Origin: Scylla paramamosain
Taxonomy: Eukaryota > Arthropoda > Malacostraca > Decapoda > Portunidae
NCBI RefSeq assembly: GCF_035594125.1
Contig: NC_087163.1
Span: 10,050,001 to 10,114,000 of the forward strand
DNA length: 64,000 bases
Reading direction: 5' to 3'
The first letter of the stretch is position 1. Each line of letters begins with the position of its first letter. Of the stretch, positions 1-10,845 are shown piece after piece. The notes below the pieces were generated by a model that was not told the DNA's origin, ran no database searches, and was given only the letters and a program-made list of their open reading frames with translations. Position numbers and translations under genes: made by a program.

Positions 1-192
<192 letters not shown>

Positions 193-218
193 TGTTACGA
201 CCACAAATCCCTCCCCAT

Positions 219-338
219 TCACAAAGCTGCCGCACCTGAACTAGCCTCCCTGAGCCACCTCCTGTGTAGACCTGCACCTTCACAAAGCTGTTGCACCTGG
301 ACCAGCTTTCCTGAGCCACCTCCTGCATGGACTCATTG
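219..338. repeat. ~60-bp tandem duplication inside the LTR
   Basis: Two diverged units share TTCACAAAGCTG, GCACCTG and TGAGCCACCTCCTG, starting about 219 and 279. The right LTR (12,289-12,630) has a single unit. So either this copy gained a unit or the other lost one. Confidence 0.75.
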
Positions 339-554
339 CAGGGCTTAAAGATAGATGTACAGGATCCCTTGTGGCTCCTGCACCCTTTTCACCACAGTTG
401 TAACTCCAGGTCACAAAAATTTGAGGTCGCTAGTCTGTTTTACCTATCCACAGATAAGGGAAATACTCAAACAGCACTTAACACCCACAGCTGTGAAAGA
501 ATCGACAACTACATCTAAGAAAAACAGTTAACATACAATAACACGTCTATGGTC

Positions 555-2755
555 ACAATCTCACATCTTTATCTTGTCCTATCACTCCAATCCCTCCTCA
601 GGATCCCCCTAAACGAAGGTGCCTCTGGCGTTTTGCCTCTGCTAGTTGGGGGGACCTGAGGAGGTATTTTGCTGATTTTCCTTGGAATGACTACTGCTTC
701 CGTGTCAGAGACCCGTCTTTGTGTGCTGAGCGCATAACAGAGGTGATAGTGTCTGGCATGGAGGCGTACATTCCTCACTCTTTTTCTCATCCTAAACCTT
801 CTAAATCTTGGTTTAACACAGCTTGTTCTCGTGCTATACATGATAGAGAGGTGGCCCACAAAAGGTACTTAAGCCTTCCATCACCAGAATCTCATGCACT
901 TTATATTTCTGCCCGGAACCATGCCAAGTCTGTTCTCCAACTAGCCAAAAACTCCTTCATTAACAGAAAATGTCAAAACCTTTCAAGATCTAACTCCCCT
1001 CGTGATTTCTGGCATCTAGCCAAAAATATCTCCAATAACTTTGCTTCTTCTTCTTTCCCTCCTCTACTTCAACCAGATGGCACCACTGCTATCACATCTA
1101 TTTCTAAAGCTGAACTCTTTGCTCAAACCTTTGCTAAAAACGCTACCTTGGACGATTCTGGGCTTGTTCCTCCCTCTCCTCCACCCTCTGACTACTTCAT
1201 GTCACCTATTAAAATTCTTCGCAATGATGTTTTCCATGCCCTCGCTGGCCTAAACCCTCGGAAGGCTTATGGGCCTGATGGGGTCCCTCCTATTGTTCTC
1301 CGAAACTGTGCCTCCGTGCTTGCACCTTGCCTAGTCAAACTCTTTCAGCCGTGTCTGTCAACATCTACCTTTCCTTCTTGCTGGAAGTTTGCCTACATTC
1401 AACCTGTTCCTAAAAAGGGTGACCGCTCCAATCCCTCAAACTACCGTCCTATTGCTTTAATTTCCTGCTTATCTAAAGTTTTTGAATCTATCCTCAACAG
1501 GAAGATTCTTAAACATCTATCACTTCACAACCTTCTATCTGATCGCCAGTATGGGTTCCGTCAAGGCCGCTCTACTGGTGATCTTCTAGCTTTCCTTACT
1601 GAGTCTTGGTCATCCTCTTTTAGAGATTTTGGTGAAACTTTTGCTGTTGCCTTGGACATATCAAAAGCCTTTGATAGAGTCTGGCACAAAGCTTTGATTT
1701 CCAAACTACCCTCTTACGGTTTCTATCCTTCTCTCTGTAACTTCATCTCAAGTTTCCTTTCTGACCGTTCTATTGCTGCTGTGGTAGACGGTCACTGTTC
1801 TTCTCCTAAATCTATTAACAGTGGTGTTCCTCAGGGTTCTGTCCTGTCACCCACTCTCTTCTTATTATTCATTAATGATCTTCTAAACCAAACTTCTTGT
1901 CCTATCCACTCCTACGCTGATGATACCACCCTGCACTTTTCCACGTCTTTTCATAGACGTCCAACCCTTCAGGAGGTAAACATATCACGCAGGGAAGCCA
2001 CAGAACGCCTGACTTCTGATCTTTCTAAAATTTCTGATTGGGGCAGAGCAAACTTGGTATTGTTCAATGCCTCAAAAACTCAATTCCTCCATCTATCAAC
2101 TCGACACAACCTTCCAGACAACTATCCCCTCTTCTTCAATGACACTCAACTGTCCCCCTCTTCTACACTGAACATCCTCGGTCTGTCCTTTACTTATAAT
2201 CTGAACTGGAAACTTCACATCTCATCTTTAGCTAAAACAGCTTCTATGAAGTTAGGTGTTCTGAGACGTCTCCACCAGTTTCTCTCACCCCCCTAGCTGC
2301 TAACTCTGAACAAGGGCTTTATCCGTCCATGTATGGAGTATGCTTCACATGTCTGGGGGGGTTCCACTCATACTACTCTTCTAGACAGGGTGGAATCAAA
2401 AGCTTTTCGTCTCATCAACTCCTCTCCTCTAACTGACTGTCTTCAGCCTCTCTCTCACCGCCGCAATGTTGCATATCTAGCTGTCTTCTACCGCTATTTT
2501 CATGCTTACTGCTCTTTTGATCTTGCTAACTGCATGCCTCCCCTCCTTCCGCGGCCTCGCTGCACAAGACTTTCTTCTTTCTCTCACCCCTATTCTGTCC
2601 ACCTCTCTAACGCAAGAGTTAACCAGTATTCTCAATCATTCATCCCTTTCTCTGGTAAACTCTGGAACCCCCTGCCTGCTTCTGTATTTCCACGTTCCTA
2701 TGACTTTAATTCCTTCAAGAGGGAGGTTTCAAGACACTTATCCACCAATTTTTGA
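555..2755 (+). pseudogene. LINE family 1 ORF2 (endonuclease end plus RT), one nonsense codon
   Basis: One reading frame runs from ~557 to a terminal TGA at 2753-2755, broken only by TAG at 2294-2296; the related minus-strand copy has CAG (Gln) there. RT landmarks in order: KAYGPDGVPPIVLRN, PVPKKGDRSNPSNYRPIAL, LSDRQYGFRQGRSTGDLLAF, motif A LDISKAFDRVWH, GVPQGSVLSPTLF, catalytic YADD in HSYADDTTLHF, then the C-terminal segment with RPCMEYASHVWGG and HRRNVAYLAVFYR. The YADD box is intact, so loss of function comes from truncation and the stop. No RNase H domain is visible, as in the CR1/jockey group. Confidence 0.9.
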
Positions 2756-2865
2756 CCACTGCTTTGACCCTTTTATGGGACTGGCATTTTAGTGGGCATT
2801 TTTTTTTATTAGATTTTTGTTGCCCTTGGCCAGTATCCTTCCTACATAAAAAAAAAAAAAAAAAA
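555..2865 (+). mobile_element. LINE family 1, copy 1 (5'-truncated, poly-A tail)
   Basis: A jockey-group non-LTR retrotransposon lacking its 5' part: it starts in the last residues of the endonuclease (compare 6,660 in copy 2). It ends in a poly-A run at 2847-2865. It interrupts a Gypsy LTR: sequence to ~554 and from ~2866 is collinear with 12,289-12,630 apart from a few lost target bases. Two related copies are at 6,373-8,005 (plus) and ~48,494-51,780 (minus). Truncation and a 3' A tail are usual for target-primed reverse transcription. Confidence 0.88.
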
Positions 2866-2898
2866 TACTACCCCGTTGAACATTCGCCCTTCGTAACA

Positions 2899-2925
2899 GT
2901 CCTCCCACTGCCCAACAGAGTGTTA
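2899..2925 (-). promoter_or_regulatory. Candidate polypurine tract next to the Gypsy LTR
   Basis: 27 bp identical to 12,631-12,657. On the minus strand it includes GGGCAGTGGGAGGAC directly before the TG of the LTR, the position of the plus-strand primer tract in Gypsy elements. The two copies diverge completely beyond this block. Confidence 0.5.
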
Positions 2926-4986
2926 GCTGTTGCAACGTGCAGTCTGTTTGTCTGGTTTGTTTTAATCATATTGAGCTGGGAAAATATTCTTTCTGCTGAG
3001 GCTGATGAGTGAGGCAATGCGAGAAGACTGTACATGAATTATGACAGGAGGCCATATTTACACATATCATTACCATCTTTCACTTTTTTTAGTTCACTCC
3101 AAAATATTGTTGCTTGCTTACTCATTTTTTCTAAGGCTGATCTTGTGTACAGTAAGTCCCTCCACTGACCTTGTAGTTTATCTAGATCTTCTTTCACCAG
3201 CACTGGAAAGTGCACTGCCTGCTTTGATAGATTTCATAGTTCTTTGTGGGGACAAGGCTTCACTGGGTTCCAAGGCTCTTAGTAAGGCAAGGACACTGCT
3301 TTTCAAAAGTAAATCTTTTCCTTATCTGTCCACACAATTCAGCCAGGAAGACTTTACAGTCACTTCGAAATCGTTTTTCACCCTCTCAAAGAGGTTCTGA
3401 GGTTAGCAGAGCTTCATATCTTCCTTCGAGATCAATCTCCTCTAAAGTTTTGTGATTTCCAGGGTTGCGACTTGTGAGGACTAATGTCACCTAGTTTTTG
3501 TAACTGCACCACTTCATCCTAAACAAACATGCCCAACAAACTCCTATACTCATCTGTTATTGTTGAAAAAAGGATGGATAATCTAAGTGCTCTGACCCTC
3601 CAGGTTCATCCTAACCACTTTCTGTAGGACGTAATTAAGGAAGACCAGCATATGCTTAGTTCCAGGAGAATTCATTGTGTTAAGAATCTCTCCAGCACCA
3701 TCAATCTTGTCAGTTTTTGTTTCTGCTTGAAAGAAAAGCTTAAGTGCTTCCCATTGTTCTAAAATTCTGGTTATGATCTTTCCTCGTGATAGCCAGCGAG
3801 TTTGAGACAATTTCAGCATTTTATGTTTAGGTGCCTGTACAACTTCTTACGGTAAATGAAAGTCGTGCTGACGCTTGCTACTTCTTGCAAAATAGCAACA
3901 AATATCCTTCATGAGGGATTCAAACCTTGAAGGCAAACAGGCAGAAGCACGACTACCACATAAGGCAAAGGAATGACATACACAGCCAATGATAAACACA
4001 TCGGGAACATCCTTCCTTAACAACGCCTGAAAACCATAATTTCTTCCAAGCATGGCGGAACAATTATCACTCGCAAAGCCGATGATATTCCTCAGAGGAA
4101 TCTCTTTGCTTTCCAGCAGTTCCTTCACACACTTGTACAACCCTGAGGCACTTGCATCATCCACTTCAACTATGTCTAGTATTGCATCTGTTACTCTGCA
4201 TTTCTTTTCATCATAATAGCGCACAATCACTGCTAGCACCTGAGAAACAGAAACGTCTGTTCTCTCATCTATTATGAGGGAAAAGTTACTGACCCTGCAG
4301 ATGGCGGCTACACTCTCTTGTTCTTCCCAAGCAATGCCTTCTTGAAGCACATGAGAGGTGTTTGTCATGTCACGTGCAACTTCACAATCCGGAAACATTT
4401 TCTTTATAGTTTCCATTAAATGATCCGCCTGTGCGAAAGGTACACCATGTTCAGCTATGTATCCTGTGAGTAAAACCTCAGCCTTTGACACCTTGTCATA
4501 AGAATCATATTCAGGTAGTTTTCTTGGAAAACTCTGAATTCTAACATTTTGTTTCTTTGATGAAAAATTTTTCAAGTGTTTGGAGTTTTGTGTTTCTTTG
4601 TGATTTAGAAGCGATGCTTTGTTACAGATTTTCAGCTTGCAGTCGCAAACACTGCACAGTGCTGCAAATTCGTCACTAGGATCAGGCTTGAGCCAGTCCA
4701 TCTCATCGACTTTCAGCCACTCCACTTTGGCGATGCCAGGGTTTTTTTTTCTTTCCTGGTGGAGAAACAAAACTACTTGGGCCGTCGGAATCCATGTCTC
4801 TTCGTTTGTTTTGTGTACACTTAAAAGCAACACTTGAACACAACACTTAAAGGCACTTATCCTAGATTCCTGGGCCAGGCAGCGATGAGTGACGCAAGAG
4901 GCTGAGTGCGCGGGACGGGCCAGCCGGACAGCCATACGTGTAGGGGGTCGCGTACATGTACTGAACGTGACGGGAACAGGAATCAC
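2926..4986 (-). pseudogene. hAT-like transposase, decayed
   Basis: Read on the minus strand. The best frame, 4986 to 3847, has a BED/TTF-like zinc finger (CSVCDCKLKIC with downstream His), then the hAT catalytic region: IDERTDVSVSQVLAVIVRYY, GFASDNCSAMLG, IIGCVCHSFALC. TAA at 3847-3849 interrupts it, but the same frame continues through QTRWLSRGK and RILEQWEALKLFF to another stop at 3583. Further down are recognisable but frameshifted hAT stretches, including CGQIRKRFTFEKQ near 3320 and the C-terminal dimerisation motif LPHSSASAERIFSQ near 2990. It resembles the SCAND3/ZBED-type hAT transposases common in arthropod repeats. Several stops and frameshifts argue against a domesticated gene. Its 3' end abuts the Gypsy polypurine-tract block. 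Confidence 0.85.
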
Positions 4987-5327
4987 AGGACAGCCAGAAT
5001 TGTCAGCTCTGATTTTGGAATCTGGACAGCAAGGTGTCGTAATTGATTATAATAATAATAATAATAATAATAACATTATTATTAATATCATCACTATTAA
5101 GATTATTTTTAATATGATATTAAGATGTAATTATTACTGATCGTAGTGGTGGTAGATGTAACAGTATGCTACAGTCTTGACTGCCTGATTTGTACTGTGG
5201 AAATTAGCAAAATTCACAAGATTTCCCAATAAAAAAAAAAAAAATCACAAGTTCACAAGGTTTTACCCAAATTCCCAAGATCTTGTGAAAATTCACAAGG
5301 AGTGGCAACACTGGGCGTGTCTCTCCC
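4987..5327. other. Intergenic, no gene; short (TAA)n
   Basis: Contains an imperfect TAA/ATT run at about 5,048-5,095 and A/T-rich sequence with repeated TTCACAAG-type words at 5,210-5,300. No coding signal recognised. Confidence 0.6.
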
Positions 5328-5660
5328 TCTGCTGCTAAGGGGAGGGGGTAATAGGAAAGGGGGAGGGATACGACAAACATACATACGGACCCCTGCCCAC
5401 ACACTGCTCCCTGCGCGGTCTTTACTTGAATAAAACACTTTACATCTAAAAATTCTACTGATTAAACTAGGGAAGCTAGATGAATACTGATTACTTCAAT
5501 GTCAAGGGCAACTCTTCTACTAAATACTGGGTAGGTCTCAAATTAAATGGAAAAGGGGAAATAAGGTAATTTACGGGGTGAATATAAGTAACTGCGCAGA
5601 CTCTTAGGAGTTTAAGGCTGAATACTTATGTGACCAGGATGCATCTGAGTCTCTATCCCA

Positions 5661-5735
<75 letters not shown>

Positions 5736-5832
5736 TTTTTTTTTTTTCATGCGTCCTTACTACTTTCTTCATTTTATATCGTTTTATCTCGCTGTGCATT
5801 ACACACTCTCTCATAAAGAAAAAAAAAAAAAA
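5328..5832. repeat. Dispersed repeat X, left copy, with (CT)n
   Basis: Collinear with 13,213-13,680: both hold a GGGGAGGGGGTA block, GCGGTCTTTACTTGA, a ~150-bp unique-looking stretch including TACTAAATACTGGGTAGG, a long (CT)n (5,665-5,731 here), then CTTACTACTTTCTT and TTTTATCTCGCTGT. After this the copies differ: A-run here, (AT)n there. No coding content. Class unknown; a short retroposed element or LTR fragment is possible. Confidence 0.8.
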
Positions 5833-5884
5833 ATCGGAAGATATATAAAAGCTTATGAAAATCTTGGGAATATACTACTGACTA

Positions 5885-6372
5885 ATTTAGGTCCCAGCCC
5901 GGGACAAACAATCTGCTATTACATTATCACTGCCCTTAATATGCCGGACGTCAAGGTTTTATTCTTGCAGCAATAGGCTCCATCGAATAACCCTTACATT
6001 CTTGAATTTAAAGCGGCCCAGAAACTGCAGTAGACTATGGTCGGAGAAAATAGTCACTTTAGGGCCATAACCAGGCACATAAACTTCGAAGTGTTGCAAG
6101 GCTAGAATTATAGCTAAGAGTTCAATTACAGAAAGGTTTTTCTTGGCGGGGGTGAACTTCTTAGAAAAGTAACAAACGGGGTGATTTTTGGTTATCATCC
6201 GGCTGCATAAATACACCTTCTACCCCAACCTGGGTGGCATCAACAGCTAAAGCAAAGGGCCGAGAGAAATCGGGTGCCCTCAATGCAGATAGGCTACACA
6301 GCACAGCTTTCAGCTTCACAAAGGCCCCTTTACACTCTCTGGTCCACTCCAAACGACGCCCTTTCTGTAGGA
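5885..6372 (-). pseudogene. Gypsy RNase H segment of pol
   Basis: Minus-strand frames carry [14 protein letters not shown], then [17 protein letters not shown] (first catalytic Asp region of Gypsy RNase H), then KKNLSVIELLAIILALQHF and VTIFSDHSLLQFL. They end in a stop-interrupted HIKGSDNVIADCLSR, the usual end of the Gypsy RNase H domain. At least one frameshift (~6,170-6,210) and an in-frame TAA (~5,960) break it. The right end stops exactly where the LINE begins, and RT resumes at 8,006. Confidence 0.88.
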
Positions 6373-8005
6373 CTACTTAACTTTAACTACTTAACTTCCA
6401 AAGTGGAGCACATTCTGACTCTCTTCCCTTTGACAGAAATCTCCATTCTTGGAGACTTCAATGTTCACCACCAGCTTTGGCTTTTTTCTCCCTTCACTGA
6501 CCATCCTGGGAAACTAGTCTTCAACTTTGCTATCCTCCATGACCCAGAGCAATTGGTGCAACACCCTACTCGTATTCCTGACCATCTGACCAACATTCTT
6601 GACTTTTTCCTAACCTCTAATCCTTTTGCTAATGCTGTCAACCTCTCTTCTCCGTTGGGCTACTCCGATCACAATCTCATATCTGCATCTTGTCCTATCG
6701 CTCCAATCCCTCCTCAGGATCTCCCTAAGCGAAGGTGCCTCTGGCGTTTTGCCTCTGCTAGTTGGGGAGGGGGGGGACCTGAGGAGGTATTTTGCTGATT
6801 TTCCTTGTTATGACTACTGCTTCCGTGACAGATATCTGTCTCTGTATGCGAAGCGCATAACAGTGGTGATAGTGCCTGGCATGGACGCATACATTCCTTA
6901 CTCTTTTCTTGACCTAAACCTTCCAAACCTTCGTTTAACACAGCATGTTCTTGTGCTATAAATGATAGAGAGGTGCCCCACAAAAGGTACTTAAGCCTTC
7001 CTTCACCAGAATCTCATGCACTTTATATTTCTGCCCGGAACCATGCTAAGTCTGTTCTCTAATTAGCCAAAAACTCCTTTATTAATAGAAAGTGTCAAAA
7101 TCTTTCAAGACCTAACTCCTTTCCTGATTTCTGGCACCTAGCCAAAAGCTTCTCCAATAACTTTGCTTCTTCATCTTTCCCTCCTTTATTTCAACCTGAT
7201 GGCACCACTGCAATCTCATCTGTTTCTAAAGCTGAATTCTTCGCTCAAACCTTTGCAAAAAACTCTACATCGGATGATTCAGGGCTTGTTCCTCCCTCTC
7301 TTCCATCCTCTGACTACTTCATGCTACCTATTAAAATTCTTTGCAATAATGATATCCATGCCCTTGCTGGCCCAAACCCTCGGAGGGCTTATGGATCTGA
7401 TGGAGTTCCTCCTATTGTTCTCCGAAACTGCGCCTCCGTGCTTGCACATTGCTTAGTCAAATTCTTTCAACTCTGTCTATCAGCATCTATCTTTCCTTCT
7501 TGCTGGAAGTTTGCCTACATTCAACCTGTTCCTAAAAAGATTGACCGTTCTAATCCCTCAAACTACCGTCCTATTGCTTTAATTTCCAGCCTATCTAAAA
7601 TTTGGATCTATCCTCAATAGGAAGATTCTTAAATATATATCAATTCACAATCCTCTATTTGATCTCCAGTATGGATTCCGTCAAGGCCGCTCTACTGGTG
7701 ATCTGGCTTTCCTTATTGAGTCTTGGTCTTCTCTTTTAGAGATTGTGGTGAAACTTCTGCTGTTGCTTTAGACATATCTAAAGCTTTTGATAGAATCTGG
7801 CACAAAGCTTTGATTTCAAATTTGAAGGGGGAGGTTTCAAGACATTTATCCTTCAATTTTTGACTACCGCTTCGAACCCTATTCGGGGACCAACATCTCA
7901 GCAGCCTTTTTTTTTTTTTTTAATTGTTTTTGATTAGGTTTTTGTTTCCTTCGGCCGGTGTCCCTCCTACAAAAAAAAAAAATAAATAAATAAATAAATA
8001 AAAAA
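6373..8005 (+). mobile_element. LINE family 1, copy 2, inside Gypsy pol
   Basis: A 5'-truncated copy starting in the endonuclease domain and ending in an A-rich (AAAT)n-like tail at about 7,969-8,005. Removing it leaves the Gypsy pol frame continuous across the junction (PPLTNLL on one side, QKGRRLEW on the other), so it is a clean insertion with at most 3-6 bp of duplication (GGA/AGGA). It also has a ~1-kb internal deletion near 7,815 relative to copy 1, joining RT motif A to the C-terminal end. Confidence 0.9.
6376..7862 (+). pseudogene. LINE family 1 ORF2 fragment (endonuclease plus RT)
   Basis: Shows endonuclease residues [15 protein letters not shown] and [12 protein letters not shown] (the SDH motif), then the linker [15 protein letters not shown], then RT N-terminal motifs (PTLR-type GSDGVPPIVLRN, NPSNYRPIAL). 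Frameshifts occur near 6,765 (a run of G), 6,940 and 7,600. Motif A survives as an out-of-frame remnant near 7,775. The catalytic YADD segment is deleted. Confidence 0.85.
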
Positions 8006-8800
8006 GGAGATTAGTTAGAGGGGGAAGTAGGGTTGAGTACCCTGGTTCAAATTGACGGTAGTGTCCCACAACCCCGAGGAACCTCTTGAGAGGGCGGCGA
8101 CAGGATGGGGAGGGGATCCGCCAGTTCATCTCTACTTTGGCTTCAGGAGGAGTCACACAGCCATGACGCACTACATATTCTAGATATTGAACACGAGCTT
8201 TTACAAACTCAAAATTATCGAGGCTGATGACTAATCCCGCCTCTTGGAGTCGTGCAAACAGCGTCTCCACGTTGGTGAGGTGATCTTGCCATGTCTGGTC
8301 ATAAATTACTATTTCGTCAATATAGACGACACAGTGGGGTAATCCCTCTACAACCTAGTCCATCAACCGTTGGGAGATAGCCTTGGCATTCTTGAGGCCT
8401 TAAGGCATGACCTGGCACTGATAGACAGCACCTTTGGCCACAAAAGCTGGTGATCTCCTTGGCTCGGTCCGTCAAAGGAACCTGCCAGTACCCCTTGAAA
8501 AGATCAATTTTTGTAATAAATGTGGCCTCCCCAATGCGATCCACAGAATTGTCTACTCTGGGCAGGGGATGAGTCAACTTTCAATTGGGAGTTCACTTTT
8601 CTAAAGTCGATATAGAACCTGACTCGGCTGTCAGGTTTTGGCTGGAGGATGACAGGTGAACTCCATTCAATATAAGCCCTCTTAATAAACCCATGCTCCA
8701 GCATGTAGTCTAATTCCTCTCCTAACAACTGCTGCTTGTGAGGATTTATACAGTAGGGTGGTAGTTTCAAGGGACAGCATTCTCCACATCAATATCATGC
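8006..8800 (-). pseudogene. Gypsy reverse transcriptase
   Basis: Minus-strand segments in order: KLPPYCINPHKQQLL and GFIKRAYIEWSSPVILQPK (RT N-terminus), VRFYIDFRKVNSQ, FITKIDLFKGYWQVPL (motif A with catalytic Asp), then a frameshift, then the active-site box at 8,313-8,324 reading YIDE rather than YxDD. It continues as ETLFARLQEAGLVISLDNFEF and RFLGVVGHYRQF (RT thumb/connection). The second active-site Asp is replaced by Glu, and at least three frameshifts are present. It stops at the LINE insertion and resumes at 6,372. Confidence 0.9.
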
Positions 8801-9805
8801 TCTTCCAGAACCGTGCTTCCTGGAGTACTGCGAAAGACTGATGGATATTTTCCCAACCGATCTAACATTTTCCGCTGGCACACCCGATCCAAATGGCTCA
8901 GTTTCTCCTCCAGAAGCTGAGCACTATTCTGTTCCCAGTACTCTGTGGGAACAATTGACTATGGGCCAAGATTATCAGGTTCTTCTCTTTCATTTCCCGA
9001 AAACAAAACTAAAGGCGCCTCTTCCACGGTAGAAACTAAAGAGCATTGCTGGCTTTCTTGCGATGATAAAGCTCCTTCATATTAACATGGCAAAGGTCAG
9101 TGGAGTGACAATCAGATAATCTAATTCGCCCATACGCCTCTCCATTACATAGGGACCACTGTATCATGCAACCAGCGGCCTGTCCCTGAGTCGGGAGTAA
9201 CACAAGCACCTCATCCACAGGGGGGGAGGAGAGGACTCACAATATCAATAAGTACTCAGATGAAGGGAGGATCAACAGCGGGGATAGGGTGAAGAAGTGC
9301 TAAGGGTGGCACTTGGTTAGGCTTGTCCACCAGGTGTGGCAGCACTTAAGAATGATAGCGACACTACCTGTCATACTGGGCCACCAAAAATTCCTCCCCA
9401 CCATTGGGCCCTCATGTGCCAATAGCACGAGTACTTTTCTAAACTTAGACGGCACTACCACTTAGAGTAATTCGCCTCTGTCAATCTCCCTCCACCGACG
9501 ATGCAAAATTTTCTTCCGTAGTACAAATTCTTCCCTACCCTCTACTTCTTCACTACCTTCGCCCAGCTCTGCAAAGCATGGGGCCAACTCCTCATCTCCC
9601 TGTTGTTCATCAATAAGCTTATCAGGCTCAACCTTATTAAGATCCTTCAGGGCTACTGGTCAGGCAGCAGAGGCAAAGCCGACACCCTGTCCCCCCTCCA
9701 GTGTCTCCAGCGCGAGCGAGAGTCACTTGCTGAGCTGGGAAAACCTTATCTCTCTGACTGACTGCTGGTTCAGTGGTTAACATTGGTGGGCCACAACAGG
9801 GGCCA
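8801..9805 (-). pseudogene. Gypsy pol linker between protease and RT, poorly conserved
   Basis: Lies between the protease region and RT on the same strand, as required for Gypsy pol. Short open stretches only, for example 9,218-9,036 with HVNMKELYHRKKASNAL. No recognisable domain and many stops. I assign it to the element by position, not by motif. Confidence 0.5.
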
Positions 9806-10745
9806 TCACCCATCGAGGGAATAGCCTGTTCCCCTGCTTCCAAGACACTCCGCAGGGGAGAAAACTCCCATCTCCCCCGCAGATGTGGGAGTTTCCCCGC
9901 CGTCGGCAGTGACCACCAACATGCTCGACACACCAGGCTGGGGCCCAGACTGTGCACTGGCACCCACAGCCTCCACGTCAAGTGGTGACTCTGCCTGGTT
10001 GCCACCCCCAGGGTGTCCTGCCGAGTGAGGTGGACTAACAAACAGACTTTCCAAACCCAACACTTCAGCTTCACCCACAGTAACATCCCCAACCGAGTCA
10101 GGTGGGTCCATTGGTGGCTCTGCTTTGTTGCAGTCAGCCCCAGCTTCCTGATTCAACGACATTTCCGACTCTGAATCGTCCACTCCCTCGCCAGCTGTGG
10201 GACAGGCCTCTGGGCACTCTGCCTTCACTGCGGCACTTACCTCACCCTTGCACTCCTTTCTCGGTGGCCCTGCCTCTTTGCAGTCGATCCCAGGAGATCC
10301 AGAGGATCTCACCCTCCTTGCCATGAAGCTGGTGATAACATTTACAGAGTCGGGTACCTTAGCAGCCTCCACATCTGGGATGTGGTCCGCAGATGGGGGC
10401 TGTACCCAAACTTTCTCTCCTGCCAGATCATTTCCCGAAAGGAAATCAACCCCAGACACTGGCAGGTCCTCCTCCACTGTCACCCGCGCCTCTCTGGTCA
10501 CCAGCGGACACGTCAGCCTTACGTTAGTAGTGGGAAACTTCTCAACAGCACTGATGCTCCGGCATAGTACTGCCTTCCCGGAGGTTACCTTCCTCCCTGT
10601 AATATTCCGGCACAAAGATTACTGGGCTGCCGTGTCACGCAACACTTTGACAGGGTACGCCACTCCCGCAATCTCGACAGTCCCCTGGCACAAGAAAGGG
10701 CGGCACTAATCCAACCCCGACCTCGCTCTCTCAGGTGGAGTACTA
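9806..10745 (-). pseudogene. Gypsy protease region
   Basis: The frame running to 9,806 contains VRLTCPLVTREARVTVEEDL and LPVSGVDFLSGNDLAG, the central part of a retropepsin-like fold. Just upstream in the same frame is VAYPVKVLRDTAAQ, where the catalytic DTG triad reads DTA and is followed by an in-frame TAA (~10,616). After the protease the frame stays open for ~180 residues of acidic, Pro/Ser/Gly-rich sequence (10,330-9,806) without a known domain. The altered triad and the stop suggest it is inactive. Confidence 0.7.
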
Positions 10746-10845
10746 ACTGATGACACGGAAGCAATGCTCCTGGTTTTCTCTCCAGCCGGATTGTACAGGG
10801 AGTCAAAGGCTTCTTCCTTACCCTGGTCTGGCCAGACCAGCAAAG

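Larger units (their letters stand above)
193..2898 (-). mobile_element. Gypsy-type LTR, split by a LINE insertion
   Basis: The LTR parts are 193-~554 and ~2866-2898. They match the uninterrupted copy at 12,289-12,630 apart from point changes and a local duplication. The termini form a short inverted repeat, TGTTACG at 193 and CGTAACA at 2892-2898. On the minus strand the sequence just upstream (2899-2925) is purine-rich, ending GTGGGAGGAC, as expected for a polypurine tract before a 3' LTR. This copy carries two ~60-bp units (from about 219 and 279) where the right copy has one. I saw no matching target duplication on the two sides. Confidence 0.75.

Noticed and set aside
2926..4986. hAT-derived frame considered as a domesticated host gene (SCAND3/ZBED-type)
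   Set aside because: In-frame stops at 3847 and 3583 and several frameshifts downstream mark a decayed transposon copy.
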